A stretch of 64,000 nucleotides of DNA from Gracilaria gracilis (taxonomy: Eukaryota; Rhodophyta; Florideophyceae; Gracilariales; Gracilariaceae). Every line of letters starts with the position of its first letter. Within the stretch, counting starts at the first letter, position 1. The notes beneath the pieces are model-generated. The model worked only from the letters and a program-made list of their open reading frames with translations, was not told the DNA's origin and did no database searches. Where the stretch lies: assembly GCA_030374805.1 (NCBI GenBank), contig JARGSG010000081.1:211612-275611 (forward strand). The letters are read 5' to 3'. A program made the translations under genes and the position numbers. Of the stretch, positions 31,741-42,595 are shown piece after piece.

Positions 31741-33148
31741 CGACATCGGCTATCTCATCAGGACAGTCGAGTCACACCCACAAGTTGTGGTACCACATTC
31801 GTTGCAGACGAGGATTCCCCACCTATCGCATTACGCAAAATTAGGCGGCCACGCAGGTTGAAGGAAACTGTACCTCACATTGAGGAGAGACTTCTACTGG
31901 CCCGCCATGGCGGTGGATTGTTACGCTACGGTACGCTTCTGTACGGAATGCGCAAAAACCCGGGTGAAGCTCCGAAAGAATTCGAAGAAAGTGAAACTCT
32001 TCCCTGCCAGGGCACCGCTTGAATTTGTGGCGATCGATATTCTCGGTCCACTACTTACCACTCGGAGAGGAAACAAATTCTTACTCGTTATTACGGATCG
32101 GTTCTCGAAACTGGTTCGGACAATACCTGTCAAGAGGATCACCGCTTTCACGGTTGCGAAGGCCTTTGCCACGCACTGGATCTTCGTCTACGGTCCTCTT
32201 GTGGAGTTATTATCCGATAACGGAAAGCAATTTGAGTCAAGGTTCTTCCAAGATGTATGTCGCATCCTGGACATGAAAAACCTCTTCACAACCACTTACC
32301 ATTTCCAATGTAATGGGCAAGTTGGGCGGTTTAATCGAACCATGCTCGCATCCCTCCGATCGTACGTTGCTGATCACCCAAAAACATGGGACTTGTACAC
32401 CGATGCCTTAACCTTCGCGTATAATACGCAGGTTCACAAAACTACTGGTGTTTCCCCGTTTGAACTCGTCTTGTCACGTACACCTCCGCCAGTGGCGTTA
32501 AAATCACAGGCTACGCTGGGAAATTTCCCCTCCGTGGGTGACTATGGCCAGAAATGGAAGGCCTCGCTTACTAAGCTCGTACCAGCCGCTCTCCAATCCA
32601 TGGGGAGGGCCCAAGCCGCTTATAAGCGTGATTTTGATGCTCGCTTGCGAGGACGTACACCCTCCACACTCGTCGAGGGTAATCACGAATTTGTACGGAA
32701 GGAACACTATAACTCTGAACAGGGAAAAAGTCATAACCTCTCGCCTGTGGCGGATGGACCCTTTAAGCTCATCTCGGTTACACAGGACACCGTGGTAGTG
32801 CAAATGCCGGACTCGCAGGAGCGCATTTCCCGCGATCGCGTGGTACTCGCATCCCCACCCTCATCTGAGGTCACCCCGCCCGTAGCAAGTGCCGGTAATA
32901 CGGTTGACGCAACTAAACCGGACAATTCCGTGGAAGCTCGACCATGGATCTTACCACACCCCAACCGGGGACTTACAGACCTCCCGATCACATCGGCTTC
33001 GCCGATTGTATCGGAAAACATTGGCCAGGAAGGCCCACCCATTCCACCCCCATCTACAAATGTCACACACCGCAATGCGGATAATCCTACTACTCCCCAC
33101 ACCGCTCCGTCTGAGAAAGGGGAGGAGGTTCATCGCTCTGGCGAGTAA
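31741..33148 (+). pseudogene. pol: Pol: integrase, copy 1
   Basis: The HHCC zinc domain is His-Leu-Ser-His-Tyr-Ala-Lys-Leu-Gly-Gly-His then CTEC, interrupted by TGA 31859-31861. In the core, Asp at 32036-32038 and Asp at 32216-32218 are present, but the third catalytic residue is Gly (GGG, 32324-32326) where the decayed copy has Glu in the same motif, so the DDE triad is incomplete. Just before it, copy 1 has Phe where copy 2 keeps the usual Pro in Tyr-His-Pro-Gln. The C-terminal region has Gly-Pro-Phe-Lys and Arg-Asp-Arg-Val-Val-Leu. TAA 33146-33148 stops the frame, which continues afterwards. Confidence 0.9.
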
Positions 33149-34357
33149 TCGACACCGAAGTCGCGTCGGGCGAGTAACAGTGGCTCACGGACTGTACGGA
33201 CATTTCCGGATGTTCCGGTAGACACACAGGAGTCGCATTCGCATAGCGCGCCTAAGTCGCAGTCGAAACCCGCAAACGGGAACAATACACCGGCGGCGGG
33301 AACGGCTCCTCACGCAGAAGCGGAAATGTCGAAGGCACAAGAGGATCGCGGTAAGAAACCAGCAGCGCTGGACGACCAGAAGCCGAACGATGGCGTCGAA
33401 TCAACACCGACGCCGTCGGGACGAAGCCCCGCTGGGGAAAGCGCAAGGACGCCGAAACCTACCGCGCAAAGCGAAGCAATCGAACCAGGAAGCATGGGGA
33501 GGACTGCCGAGCAACCGCGAGCAGTGAAGAAGATGGACCCGAGTGTCTCGGTACAAACTGACACCACCGTCGGTGGAATACCGGGTACTCCGGGAGGAAC
33601 GCACGTCAAGGACGGAGCAAAGCTACCAAATACTGGGCGCACAGCGACAGCCTCCACTGGAGTTAGTGCGGAGATCGCGAGATCGCCGACGCGCAGCGCT
33701 GCCGTAAGCCCCGGTATCCCGGAAGTAACTGCCCGAGACGGGAGTTCAAAAATTGAAGATTTTGAAGAAATCACGGCGCAGCCGTTGGATGACACCTGCA
33801 ACAGGGAGGCGGAATCGCATCCGACGCATGAGGGCCAACCGTTGGGACAGTCACGTGCACGCACGGTTGACGAGCCGACCAAGGCGGTATCTTCCGCTCC
33901 AAGCGGACGAGACGAACACCAACCCGCTGTGGCACCGAGTGCACCGTCATGACGGAAGGACGCACGCAAGCTTGCGGTAAGGAAACATGTTGATGTTGGC
34001 ACACCAAGCTCTACAGATCCCATACTAGGGAAAACAACCGCACAAGCGGGGAGCAACGCCACGACATCAACACCTGCAACGGGAAGCGCGCCCCTACAGG
34101 GGTTATCACGGAACGATGTGACGGCGACACGGCAAGGCCGGCAGGTGTACGTGCAAGAGTACATTGTCGACCGAATTGTGGGACATACCTGGGACCACGA
34201 GGGTATTCTTCTCTACCGCGTCCGTTGGTACGGTTATGACCCACAGTGGGATACACTCGAACCGATCGAGCACATTCCTCGCTCGAAGGTAGTTCAGTAT
34301 CACCGCCGTGCGGGAACCGCTACACCAGCGACGCTGGACCTGGCCCAAGTGGGATAA
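33149..34357 (+). pseudogene. pol: Pol C-terminus: Pro/Ser-rich linker and chromodomain, copy 1
   Basis: It is in frame with integrase beyond the TAA at 33146. About 320 codons of low-complexity Pro/Ser/Thr/Ala/Lys sequence, with one TGA at 33950-33952, lead to a chromodomain at about 34145-34310. Its motifs are Tyr-Ile-Val-Asp-Arg-Ile-Val, Tyr-Arg-Val-Arg-Trp-Tyr-Gly-Tyr, Asp-Thr-Leu-Glu-Pro and Ile-Pro-Arg. Chromodomains at the integrase C-terminus bind modified histone tails and steer chromoviruses to heterochromatin, which fits insertion in satellite. The linker is unusually long. Confidence 0.85.
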
Positions 34358-34655
34358 GACTACCGTGAATACGGAATGGAAGGCTAAGTGGAACACGTCG
34401 TACGACGGAAGTAACACAATACCACCTAGGTGGGAACTTTCGCCGAAGCGACAGTTCGGTTGGCTCGCGCCACCCGAACCACCGTTTTTTCGAAGAAGAC
34501 TCATTCCTAAGGGGTTTTCGTCCAGCGAGCTGGTAGTGACGACAGCGTCAGACCGCAAGCACGGTTTTCCCCCTCAGAAGGGTGCGCAATTGTCGCGTGC
34601 ACCGCACGAATTATACCGGTTCCCACCGGGAATAGAAGAACAATCGCCCGTCTAG
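34308..34655 (+). CDS. Short Trp/Pro-rich tail ORF after the chromodomain, copy 1
   Basis: Overlaps the chromodomain end in another frame and adds about 115 codons rich in Trp, Pro, Lys and Arg (Trp-Pro-Lys-Trp, Trp-Lys-Ala-Lys-Trp-Asn, Pro-Pro-Phe-Phe-Arg-Arg-Arg). It may be the natural continuation of Pol after a private frame change near 34330, since the chromodomain frame ends soon after. Whether it is translated is unknown. Confidence 0.35.
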   Translation: MREPLHQRRWTWPKWDKTTVNTEWKAKWNTSYDGSNTIPPRWELSPKRQFGWLAPPEPPFFRRRLIPKGFSSSELVVTTASDRKHGFPPQKGAQLSRAPHELYRFPPGIEEQSPV

Positions 34656-34751
34656 GACGGTTAAGAAAAGGAAGAAGACAACACTTGTCTCAAGGTCTAT
34701 CAACTATCACTCGGTAATCACCCAAGAATTGGGGAGGGCAAGACAGAAGGG

Positions 34752-36632
34752 CTAGTGCCCGGTGCCGTCGCCCTCCTCTGGAGTTGGCATGCCGCCAAGG
34801 CGTTGAGCGAGTGAATCGCGCATCTCGGCGACGTTGCCGGTGGCCATGCGAGCGCCCAGACACGACTCTCGGAGGAACCTCGCGATGATGGCACCCTCGT
34901 CGGTACCCACGGATGGGGGAACTGACCCAGTTGCTGGGATTGCCGCCACTGGTGGGGACGAAGCAGGTACCGCTTCCGCGGGTTCGTTTTCCGGCGCGCT
35001 GCTGCTGCCTTCCTCCATCGGAGTGCCGGGGATCTCCTCGATGGCCACCTCGTCACCGCCATCACCCGGTTCAACGGAATCATTTTCATACATGAGGTCG
35101 TCCTCGAGGTAAGCTCGGTGGTACTCGTCGGAGTCAACAGACCCAAGGGGGTGATCGGCCGGCACGTGTCGGGGAGCATTACGGAGCTCTGCCGCTTCGC
35201 TAGCGGAGATTTCCTGGTACTCCCAGGGGTCAAAGAAGATGAAATCGCCCGCAAGAGCGGTATTTCTTCCCAGAATTGGGCCCGATACACCTGCACCCGG
35301 GGCTCCCGCTCTACCGCTCTGCCTCAGCGGGACCTCACTCCAGTCGACATTCTCGATGAAGTCGAGGAGACCGAGAACTTCCTCGTTGTTCGCACGACCT
35401 CCAAGGGGGATGGAAAGGTCGAGGTTTCGGATACCTGCCCGCAAGCGCGGAGGGATGAACCAGAGTCGATACTGGTCATAAGCCTCGGCGAGGATATATG
35501 CCGCAGTGCGGACGGCCCATTCGGTGACCACAACCGACCACAACCCGGATCGGGGATCCGCAATCAGCACGGACCCTAGATAGGTGAATACCGGGGGCAG
35601 CTCGACGTAGCACCCCCGACACACCTCGAGGTGAGACCACCAATTGGGTAGAGGGACATACCGCCCTTGTCGGAAGGCCGGCGCGATGCGCTGCATCTCC
35701 ACATTCTGATACGGAGCGAAATACCAGTCTCGGGAGAGAGTGCATCGTTCGAAACGGATGAAGTTCTGAAGAAAGAATGACCGCGAACGCCGCGGAAGGT
35801 AGCAGAACTCAGCCCGAAGAATCGGTCGTGTCCAGCATATAGCTTCTTGCCGCGCGACTGGCATTCCGCTCCAGGCGAAGGTTTCCAGTTCCGCAAGGCG
35901 GTCACAGTAACTCATCTCCCCGCGAGTGCGGTATCGTTCGACATCGAAGTCCAGCCCAATGGGGATCTGAAACTCGAATGGAGCCCGGCTCTGCCGTTTG
36001 TAAGCGATTTGCACGAAGATCGTGTGCGCTTCGTCACGGGATTCCCGGCCTTCTCGCAACACCTGGTGTACAGAGATCACCACGCGGCGTCTCCAATCCC
36101 ACGAGGTGGTGAAAATCGCCGGTAGTTCCCCCGGAAGGGTGTTGTTACCGTCAATGTACTCAGCAATGAGGGATTCGTTGAATGTGGCAACGGGATGGAA
36201 CCACGTTGCAGACCGGAGGCGACGAGCCTGGCGCCAATTCTTTGGATTCAGCCCTACAAGGGAGTTTTAAGATGGCCATAACACCCCAGCGGGGAACCCA
36301 CCGATGGGTCCCGCGCGCGCGGCGTGATTGGCGGAAGAACCAGAACCAGCATTGGGCTGGGAAAGAGGCTGTTGACTCCTCGGTAAGAGAGGCACGGATC
36401 GAAAGCCAGTGAAGCCCCCACGGGGGAAAGGAGGTTGGTTTGGTGGGATTCCGCTCATTGCAAGGTTAGTTCCCGTTGGCGACGGAGGGGAGGTTTTGGA
36501 TGCGTTGGCAGGGTTGTCACTCGAGAGAGGTTCTTGGGCTGCGTTTGCAGGAGGTTGGGTGCGTGGTGAAGACAGTTGTTGTTCCGGCAGGCCGGTAGAA
36601 GGGGTACCTTTATAGGGTTCCGTCGGCGTCAT
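34752..36632 (-). pseudogene. Antisense ORF of the retrotransposon, unknown function, one stop, copy 1
   Basis: From ATG 36632 (minus strand) a single frame runs 1,881 bp to its stop at 34752, broken only by one TAA (complement of 36267-36269) at codon 122. Codons 1-121 are Pro/Ser/Gln/Asn-rich. After the stop comes a Trp/Arg/Tyr-rich globular region (Trp-Asp-Trp-Arg-Arg-Arg, Ile-Pro-Ile-Gly-Leu-Asp-Phe-Asp-Val, Trp-Trp-Ser-His-Leu-Glu-Val-Cys) of about 350 residues. The last ~150 residues are acidic and Pro/Ala-rich. No membrane segment or envelope-like feature is visible and no known domain is recognised. It fills the space between chromodomain and 3' LTR, opposite to gag-pol. Antisense ORFs in this position are known from some plant Ty3/gypsy elements (for example Grande), but I cannot show homology. 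Confidence 0.65.
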
Positions 36633-36662
36633 CTTCCTCAAATTGAGGTAGTTCTTCCGCCT

Positions 36663-36674
36663 AGGAGGGGGAGA
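36663..36674 (+). other. Polypurine tract, copy 1
   Basis: AGGAGGGGGAGA lies immediately before the 3' LTR, the expected position of the primer for plus-strand DNA synthesis. Confidence 0.85.
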
Positions 36675-37450
36675 TGTAGTGCAACGCCCTCGGAAGGGGA
36701 TGTGGAGGTACTTAGTTCATAATTCCCGTTGCACGGGAGGACTATTATATGAATAGTAATAACCATTGAGATGGGTTGGACACGTGGGTCACGGTGTGAG
36801 CTGGAGAGGTTGGCCACGGAACGTGGGTAATTACCACTGCTCGTGGGCTGATTTAGTTAGTTTATTTCTAATTATTAGTCAGCAAGCTGCACTACTTAGT
36901 GCGCCGGCGATCTCGCCGTCACACCAGTAAAGCTCCCACAACCAGGGTTGGCTCTAGACTTTCACGCCTTCGGCGGTCGTCAACTCTACCAAGGAGGGAT
37001 ACCCCGTAGCACACGGATCGCCTATCCACCCTGCGTCCTCTAAAAGAACCCAATATTGGGAGTGTTTACCAACTATTGTCGCGTTCGACCCTGTATAGGG
37101 AAAACCCGGGCTTGTGCCGTATACTTCGCCCCTTTTCCACCACATCTTGCGGATTCCCCTTTCCCTCTTACGAGTGCGTGGATATTCCACCACTTGGTGG
37201 GTGTGTACTGCTAGCCCGTACGCTCTCCACACTGTGGACTCGCTCCCTCTCTCGAGGACCCCAACAGACCCTCGTAGAGGTGTATCAATTCTTTTCTTGC
37301 TCTCCACGCTCCGTCGTGACGGTCTGGCCTCGGTCTTACACCCGACTTGGTCGTGCCATTCCAGAGAGTGCTCTGTTCGCTGACTACCCTCCAAGGAGGA
37401 AGATCCCGAACGTCATCATGGCTGCTTTCCCTCACGGGCATTGCACTACA
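36675..37450 (+). repeat. 3' LTR, copy 1
   Basis: 776 bp, with the same termini as the 5' LTR (TGTAGTGCAA...TTGCACTACA), followed by GTTGT. About 40 substitutions and no length change relative to the 5' LTR by hand comparison, i.e. close to 95% identity. Confidence 0.95.
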
Positions 37451-38728
37451 GTTGTGGAGATGGAGAATGATTTTGATTGGCGGAGCGCTAGGTGGGTGGT
37501 TGGCAAGACCGGGAATCAAGTTGGTGAGAGGTTGTGGAGATGGAGAATGATTTGATGAGAGGTTGCTGGCGTTGTTGAAGAGGCGACTGGGTGCCTGATG
37601 GGCGCTCGGTGGATGATGGTTTGTAGAGAGAATGGAGTGGCGGAGCGCTGGGCTGGTGTTTGCCAAGATGCGGTATCAGTGGGTGAGAGGTTGTGGAGAT
37701 GGGAAATGATTTGATAAGAGGTTGATGGCGTTGTATAAGAGGTGACTGAGTGCCTGATGGGCGCTAGGTGGATGATGGTTTGGTGTAAGAATGGAGTAGA
37801 TGAACACTGGTCGGTAAGATAGTGCATCGAGTGGGTGAGCGGTTGTGGAGATGGAGGATGATTTCGATGAGAGGTAGCTGGCGTTGTTGAAGAGGTGACG
37901 GAGTGCGCGAGGAGCGGTCGGGTGATGATGGTTTGGGATGAGAATAGAGTAGCTGAGCACTGGGTGGCTGGTTGGTAAGATGGTGCATCGAGTGGGTGAG
38001 AGGTTGCAGAGATGGAGAATGATTTTGATGAGAGGTTGCTGGCGTTGTTGAAGAGGTGACTTTGAGGGCCTGATGGGCGTTCGGTGGATGATGGTTTGTT
38101 GAGAGAATAGAGTGGCGGAGCGCTGGGCGGGTGGTTGCCTAGATGCGGAATCAGTGAGTGAGAGGTTGTAGAGATGAAGAATGGTTTTGATGAGATGTTG
38201 CTGGCGTTGTTGAAGAGGTGACTGAGTGCTTGCTCGGCGCTTGGTGGATGATGATTTGTTCAGAGAATGGAGTGGCGGAGCGCTGGGCGGGTGGTTGGCA
38301 AGATGGGGAATCAGTGGGTGAGAGGTTGTCGAGATGGAGAATGATTTTGATGAGAGGTTGCTGGCGTTGTTGAAAAGGTGACTGAGTGCCTGATGGGCGC
38401 TCGGTGGATGACGGTTTGTTGAGAGAATGGAGTGGGGGAGCGCTAGGATGGTGGTTAACAAGATGGGGAATCAGTGGGTGAGAGGTTGTAGAGATGAAGA
38501 ATGATTTTGATGAGAGGTTGCTGGCGCTGTTGAAGAGCTGAGTAAGTGCCTAATGGGCGCTCGGGGGATGCTGGTTTGTTGAGAGAATGGAGTGGCGGAG
38601 CGTTGGGCGGGTGGTTGGCAAGATGGGGAATCAGTGGGGCAGAGGTTGTTGAGATAGAGAATGATTTTGATTGGCGGAAAGCTGGGCGGGCGGTTGGCAA
38701 GATGGGGAATCAGTGGGTGAGAGGTTGT
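37451..38728. repeat. Satellite block between the two elements
   Basis: 1,278 bp, about eight monomers. The left part (to 37850) belongs to duplication copy 1, 37851-37995 is the junction monomer, and 37996-38728 belongs to copy 2. The sequence changes from subfamily A (GCGCTGGGC...GGCAAGATG) to subfamily B (GAACACTGG...GTGCATCGAG) near 37800 and back to A after the junction at 37996. Confidence 0.92.
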
Positions 38729-39504
38729 TGTAGTGCAACGCCCTCGGAAGGGGATGTGGAGGTACTTAGTTCATAAATCCCGTTGCACGGGAGGACTATT
38801 ATATGAATAGTAATAACTATTGAGATGGAGTGGACACGTGGGACACGGTGTGAGCTGGAGAGGTTGGCCACGGCACGTGGGTAATTGCCACTGCTCGTAG
38901 GCTGATTTAGTTAGTTTATTTCTAATTATTAGTCAGCAAGCTGCACTACTTAGTGCGCCGGCGATCTTGCCGTCGCACCAGTAAAGCTCCCACAACCAGG
39001 GTTGGCTCTAGACTTTCACGCTTTCGGCAGTCATCAACTCCACCAAGGAGAGATACCCCGTAGCACACGGATCGCCTATCCACCCTGCGTCCTCTAAAGA
39101 AACCCAATATTGGGAGTGTTTACCAACTATTGTCGCGTTCGACCCTGTATAGGGAAAACACCGGCTTGTGCCGTATATTTCGCCTCTTTTCGACCACATC
39201 TTGTGGATTCCCCTTTCGCTCTTACGAGTGCGTGGATATTCCACCACTTGGTGGGTGTGTACTGCTAGCCCGTACGCTCCTCACAACGTGGACTCGCTCC
39301 CTCTCTCGAAGACCCCAACAAACCCTCGTAGAGGTGTACCAATTCTTGTCTTGCTCTCTACGCTCCGTCGTGACGGTCTGGCCTCGGTCTTACACCCGAC
39401 TTGGTCGTGCCTTTCCAGATAGTGCTCTGTTCGCTGACTAGCCTCCAAGGAGTAAAATCCCGAACGTCTTCGTGGCTGCTTTCCCTCACGGGCATTGCAC
39501 TACA
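38729..39504 (+). repeat. 5' LTR, copy 2
   Basis: Matches the 5' LTR of copy 1, not its 3' LTR, as expected if the whole locus was duplicated by recombination rather than by retrotransposition, which makes both LTRs from one template. Confidence 0.95.
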
Positions 39505-39507
39505 AAG

Positions 39508-39525
39508 TGGTCTCCCGACTTAGAA
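39508..39525 (+). other. Candidate primer-binding site, copy 2
   Basis: Same TGG-starting 18-mer three bases after the 5' LTR as in copy 1. Confidence 0.5.
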
Positions 39526-39614
39526 TCGGTACACACATCTCGTGTTTGTGCTCTCATTGAGGTTCGTTTTCACAACTTTTGGAAGCTCCCGTGTGTACGG
39601 TTAGTTGGACACCG

Positions 39615-41783
39615 ATGTCTCGGAAACCCTCGGACGCAGAGCGTGCTGTCACCCGCAGTCCCTCCCACGATGGTGGTAATGATCCCGATAATCGGTTACC
39701 GTCGAGGATACCGGTCCGTCCCGGATCCACGCTTGGTGCTAGGCCGTCCTCGTGGACGTCTAGCCAACCGGCACGCTAGACACTTCCGTTTTCTCCGTTG
39801 ATACCTCCCACTGATGGGACTGTTCCGTCTACGGCCGTTGCTCCCGCAGCTTCTGCTGCGCAGGCGACATCCGTGGCCACGGTGCAAGCCTCCCGTCGGG
39901 AGAATGTCGACACACGCCAGGGGGTAGCCCTGGAAGAGCAGGTTCGCGCTTGCGGGCTGCTCACAATTCCCTCATGGGAGAGGTTCAGTCCCTTCGCAAT
40001 GAAGTGAGGGAAGCTCCTGTGAAGGATGTCGCTGAGGATCTCCGTACTTTACTGTCGGGCGTCAACAATTTGTTGGAATGCTTAGGCGGACCCGCTGCCT
40101 TCGTAGAAGGTGTTGAAGAACGGTTCAACCGTGTTCGTGCCCGTCTGGAGACGTTGGAGCAAACCATTATAATGGGCAGCAACACTCTGGAAGAACCGGT
40201 AGCTGCTTCACGCTGCTTTACAGCGTGACCAGCATACTGGTAAGGGTAAGAACCGCCGGAGGCGGAAGTCGACGCCTGACGACCAAGATTCTGATTCATC
40301 GAATTCGTCGCATTCATCACCGAGTGACTCGGATAATTCGTCTTCCTCGGATTTCGAGTCGGATGGCAGCCGACGCGGGCGTTCTTCCCGCTCGAAGCGG
40401 TCATCCGCAACCCAAGGTGCGATCCGCGCCCGTAAGAAGGGACGGAAGCACACCGGGTTGAAGGAGTTGAAGCCCACGAACCCGATGTATCGGAAGTTGT
40501 TGTCGTACCGATATCATCGGTTGGAGGATTCCTCATTGGATCGCACGGCCCGTGGCACGGGGAGGGTGAAGGACTGCATCAAACGCATGCAACTCACGCT
40601 GCGTAACCAGAACTTCTCTGGTGAAGACCCGATCTTGGTGCTAGACTTCCTCGCCCGCTTTGTTGCGGAAGCCGACATTCTCGGAATTACGGCGTATATC
40701 GCGTTACCGTACTTTCTACGGGGAATGGCAGAAGACCAGTACAACTCTGTAAGAGGTTCTTCCCGGGCCTCCGAAGGAGGGGTGAAAAGCTGGCCGGAGG
40801 CTGTTCAGTACCTGTGGAGGTCATACGCAACGAACGATGCCATTCAGTCATCCATACTCGCTCTGCGAGACACCCGCGAACGCCCTGGCGAGGTTGAAAC
40901 CAATTATTCGGTGCGCCTCAATAAGGCTTTCCACCGCTGTGGGAATTTCTACCCCGCTGGGGAACGCTGTACGATGTTCATCGATGGACTGGACCCGGCT
41001 ATCAAGACGTTGGTGGCCCGGCGACGGGAGGATAAACCAAGGATAACTTACCTTGAGTTGGTCGAAACCGCTCGAGCGGAAGGCGACGCACTACGCACTC
41101 GCAGCCCTCAACAGAGGTCTAAGCCCGCCAAAGCGTTGATGATGGAGACTCGTTCTCCATCCTTATCGCTGATTGCGAACGACCAACCCCCGCAGGGGTA
41201 CGACAATGTGCAGCTAGCGCATGGCGACATCGCATCCATCCCAACCACGGACCTACCTTCGACGACGGAAACGACCTCCGATACGGCACAGGATGACCCG
41301 ACCCTGTACGCTGACAACCGTCGCGTGCAGTCGTCGTCAATCCCGTATGCAAACGGCAACGCCCGTTATCAACGGCCTGAATGGAAGGATACCCGCCCTG
41401 CGGTACGATTCTCCGATGCTCGGAATAGAAGCCCGCAGACGGGATTGCTGAAGTTGATATGACATCTGTGCTACACGCACGGTCACACGTCACCGCAATG
41501 TCTTCTCTCCCTCAGGGAGTTGGCTAAAGTAGTAATGAACTACGAAGCCCTTACTCCAGAGGAGAAGCGCGTGGTCCCGGTAGCCTCGTACTTACGGGCG
41601 AAAATGGACCTTACGCATGCTCTTCCGCCTGAGCGGCATACTCTGATGAGATCGGATAACCCCGCTCGACGACCATTCGTTCCAAACCCCACTGCAGTGG
41701 CTAACCCCGTTTCGGGAGTTCAGGCCCTCGTGGTGGAGGCACCTGAGGTACCGCCAAAGGCCGAATGTCCTCAGCAAAACTGA
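39615..41783 (+). pseudogene. gag: gag, defective, copy 2
   Basis: Identical to the copy 1 gag, with TAG 39777, frame changes near 39945 and 40215, TGA at the first knuckle Cys (41460-41462), and the terminal TGA at 41781-41783. These lesions therefore predate the duplication. Confidence 0.85.
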
Positions 41784-42595
41784 AGATGGGAGTCTCCCCT
41801 TCGGGAGAGGAGTCTTCAGAGTTGAGGCTGTTGACGCCCGAGGCGTCGTCGCCTCGCTCCCCGGTGAAAATCCTCTCGAGGAAAGAAGCCGCAGACGCGG
41901 ACTCGGAACACTTAGGTGTCCTGCGTCGACCGTGGATACGGGTAAAGAACTACCGGATCCCGGATAGAGTCATGGTAATGGCCAAGAGCAACTATAATGT
42001 TTACGCTGACCTTGGCCTTAACCCCCAGTTTATGATGAGAATTCTTACCGTCCTGGATTCAGGTGCAGGCCCGAACTTCGTCGTGGAATCACTATTACCC
42101 CCGCAGTTGCGGTCTCTGATCCGCTTTGTCGCGGTCCCCGAAGTCGCAGACGCGAATAATAACCCGTTGAAGACGGTGGGAACTGTTGACTTAGTCGTAC
42201 GGTTGGGTAACTTCACGGCGAAGCTCACCTTTGTTGTTTGCCGGTCTTGGGCTGCGCCAGATATACTGGGATGCGATTACTGCGACAAGTTTGTCGACGC
42301 AATCCGGCCCGGCCTCAGGCGTGTGGAACTGGACGACGGATCATCGGTACCGCTCGTCCGCCGCCCCTTGAAGAGCGCTTTGAAGAAGCACGTTCCGCTA
42401 CCTGCCGCACAGGAACCGCCACCCGCATCGCGGGAATCCACGAAGATTCGCGTTGCTGCGTCGGTCTATATTCCGCCGGAAAACCAAGTAATGGTGAAGG
42501 TCAATTTCCGTCAACACGGTCTTCGAGTTATTCAGCCCTTGTCCTCGTTGTACGAGAAGTACCAACTCGCCGTGGCGAATGGTGTTTTCAAGTGA
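41765..42595 (+). pseudogene. pol: Pol: aspartic protease, copy 2
   Basis: Asp-Ser-Gly-Ala-Gly active site intact; the frame closes after the same 1-bp loss as copy 1. Confidence 0.85.
41774..41783 (+). promoter_or_regulatory. Gag-Pol frameshift site, altered heptamer, copy 2
   Basis: G CAA AAC TGA in gag phase, followed by the same hairpin-forming sequence as copy 1. Confidence 0.5.

Larger units (their letters stand above)
25845..37450 (+). mobile_element. Ty3/gypsy chromodomain LTR retrotransposon, full-length but defective, copy 1
   Basis: An 11,606-bp element with 776-bp LTRs at both ends, a 5-bp target duplication, a TGG-starting PBS candidate and a polypurine tract. The order gag, protease, RT, RNase H, integrase, chromodomain on the plus strand places it in Ty3/gypsy, and the integrase-linked chromodomain is of the chromovirus type. 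Between chromodomain and 3' LTR lies a long antisense ORF. The sense coding region has about eleven disabling stops or frame changes, so it cannot transpose by itself. The LTRs are about 95% identical by hand count, indicating an old insertion. Confidence 0.95.
25112..37850. repeat. Tandem segmental duplication, copy 1
   Basis: Sequence from about 25112 to 37850 (left satellite flank, whole LTR element, right satellite flank) recurs at +12,884 bp as 37996-50734. I found only four substitutions between the copies: 32303-32304 TT versus CC, 33124 G versus T, and 33625 A versus T. Outside these limits the satellite sequences diverge at once. About 145 bp of satellite separate the two copies. Unequal exchange between satellite monomers explains this. 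Confidence 0.93.

Noticed and set aside
33310..34164. 284-codon minus-strand frame over the pol linker (also at 46194-47048)
   Set aside because: Lies opposite the in-frame Pro/Ser-rich linker leading to the chromodomain; Ser/Val/Ala composition is what the complement of that linker gives.
34752..36632. Envelope gene
   Set aside because: The ORF is antisense to pol and has no signal peptide, membrane span or fusion-like segment.
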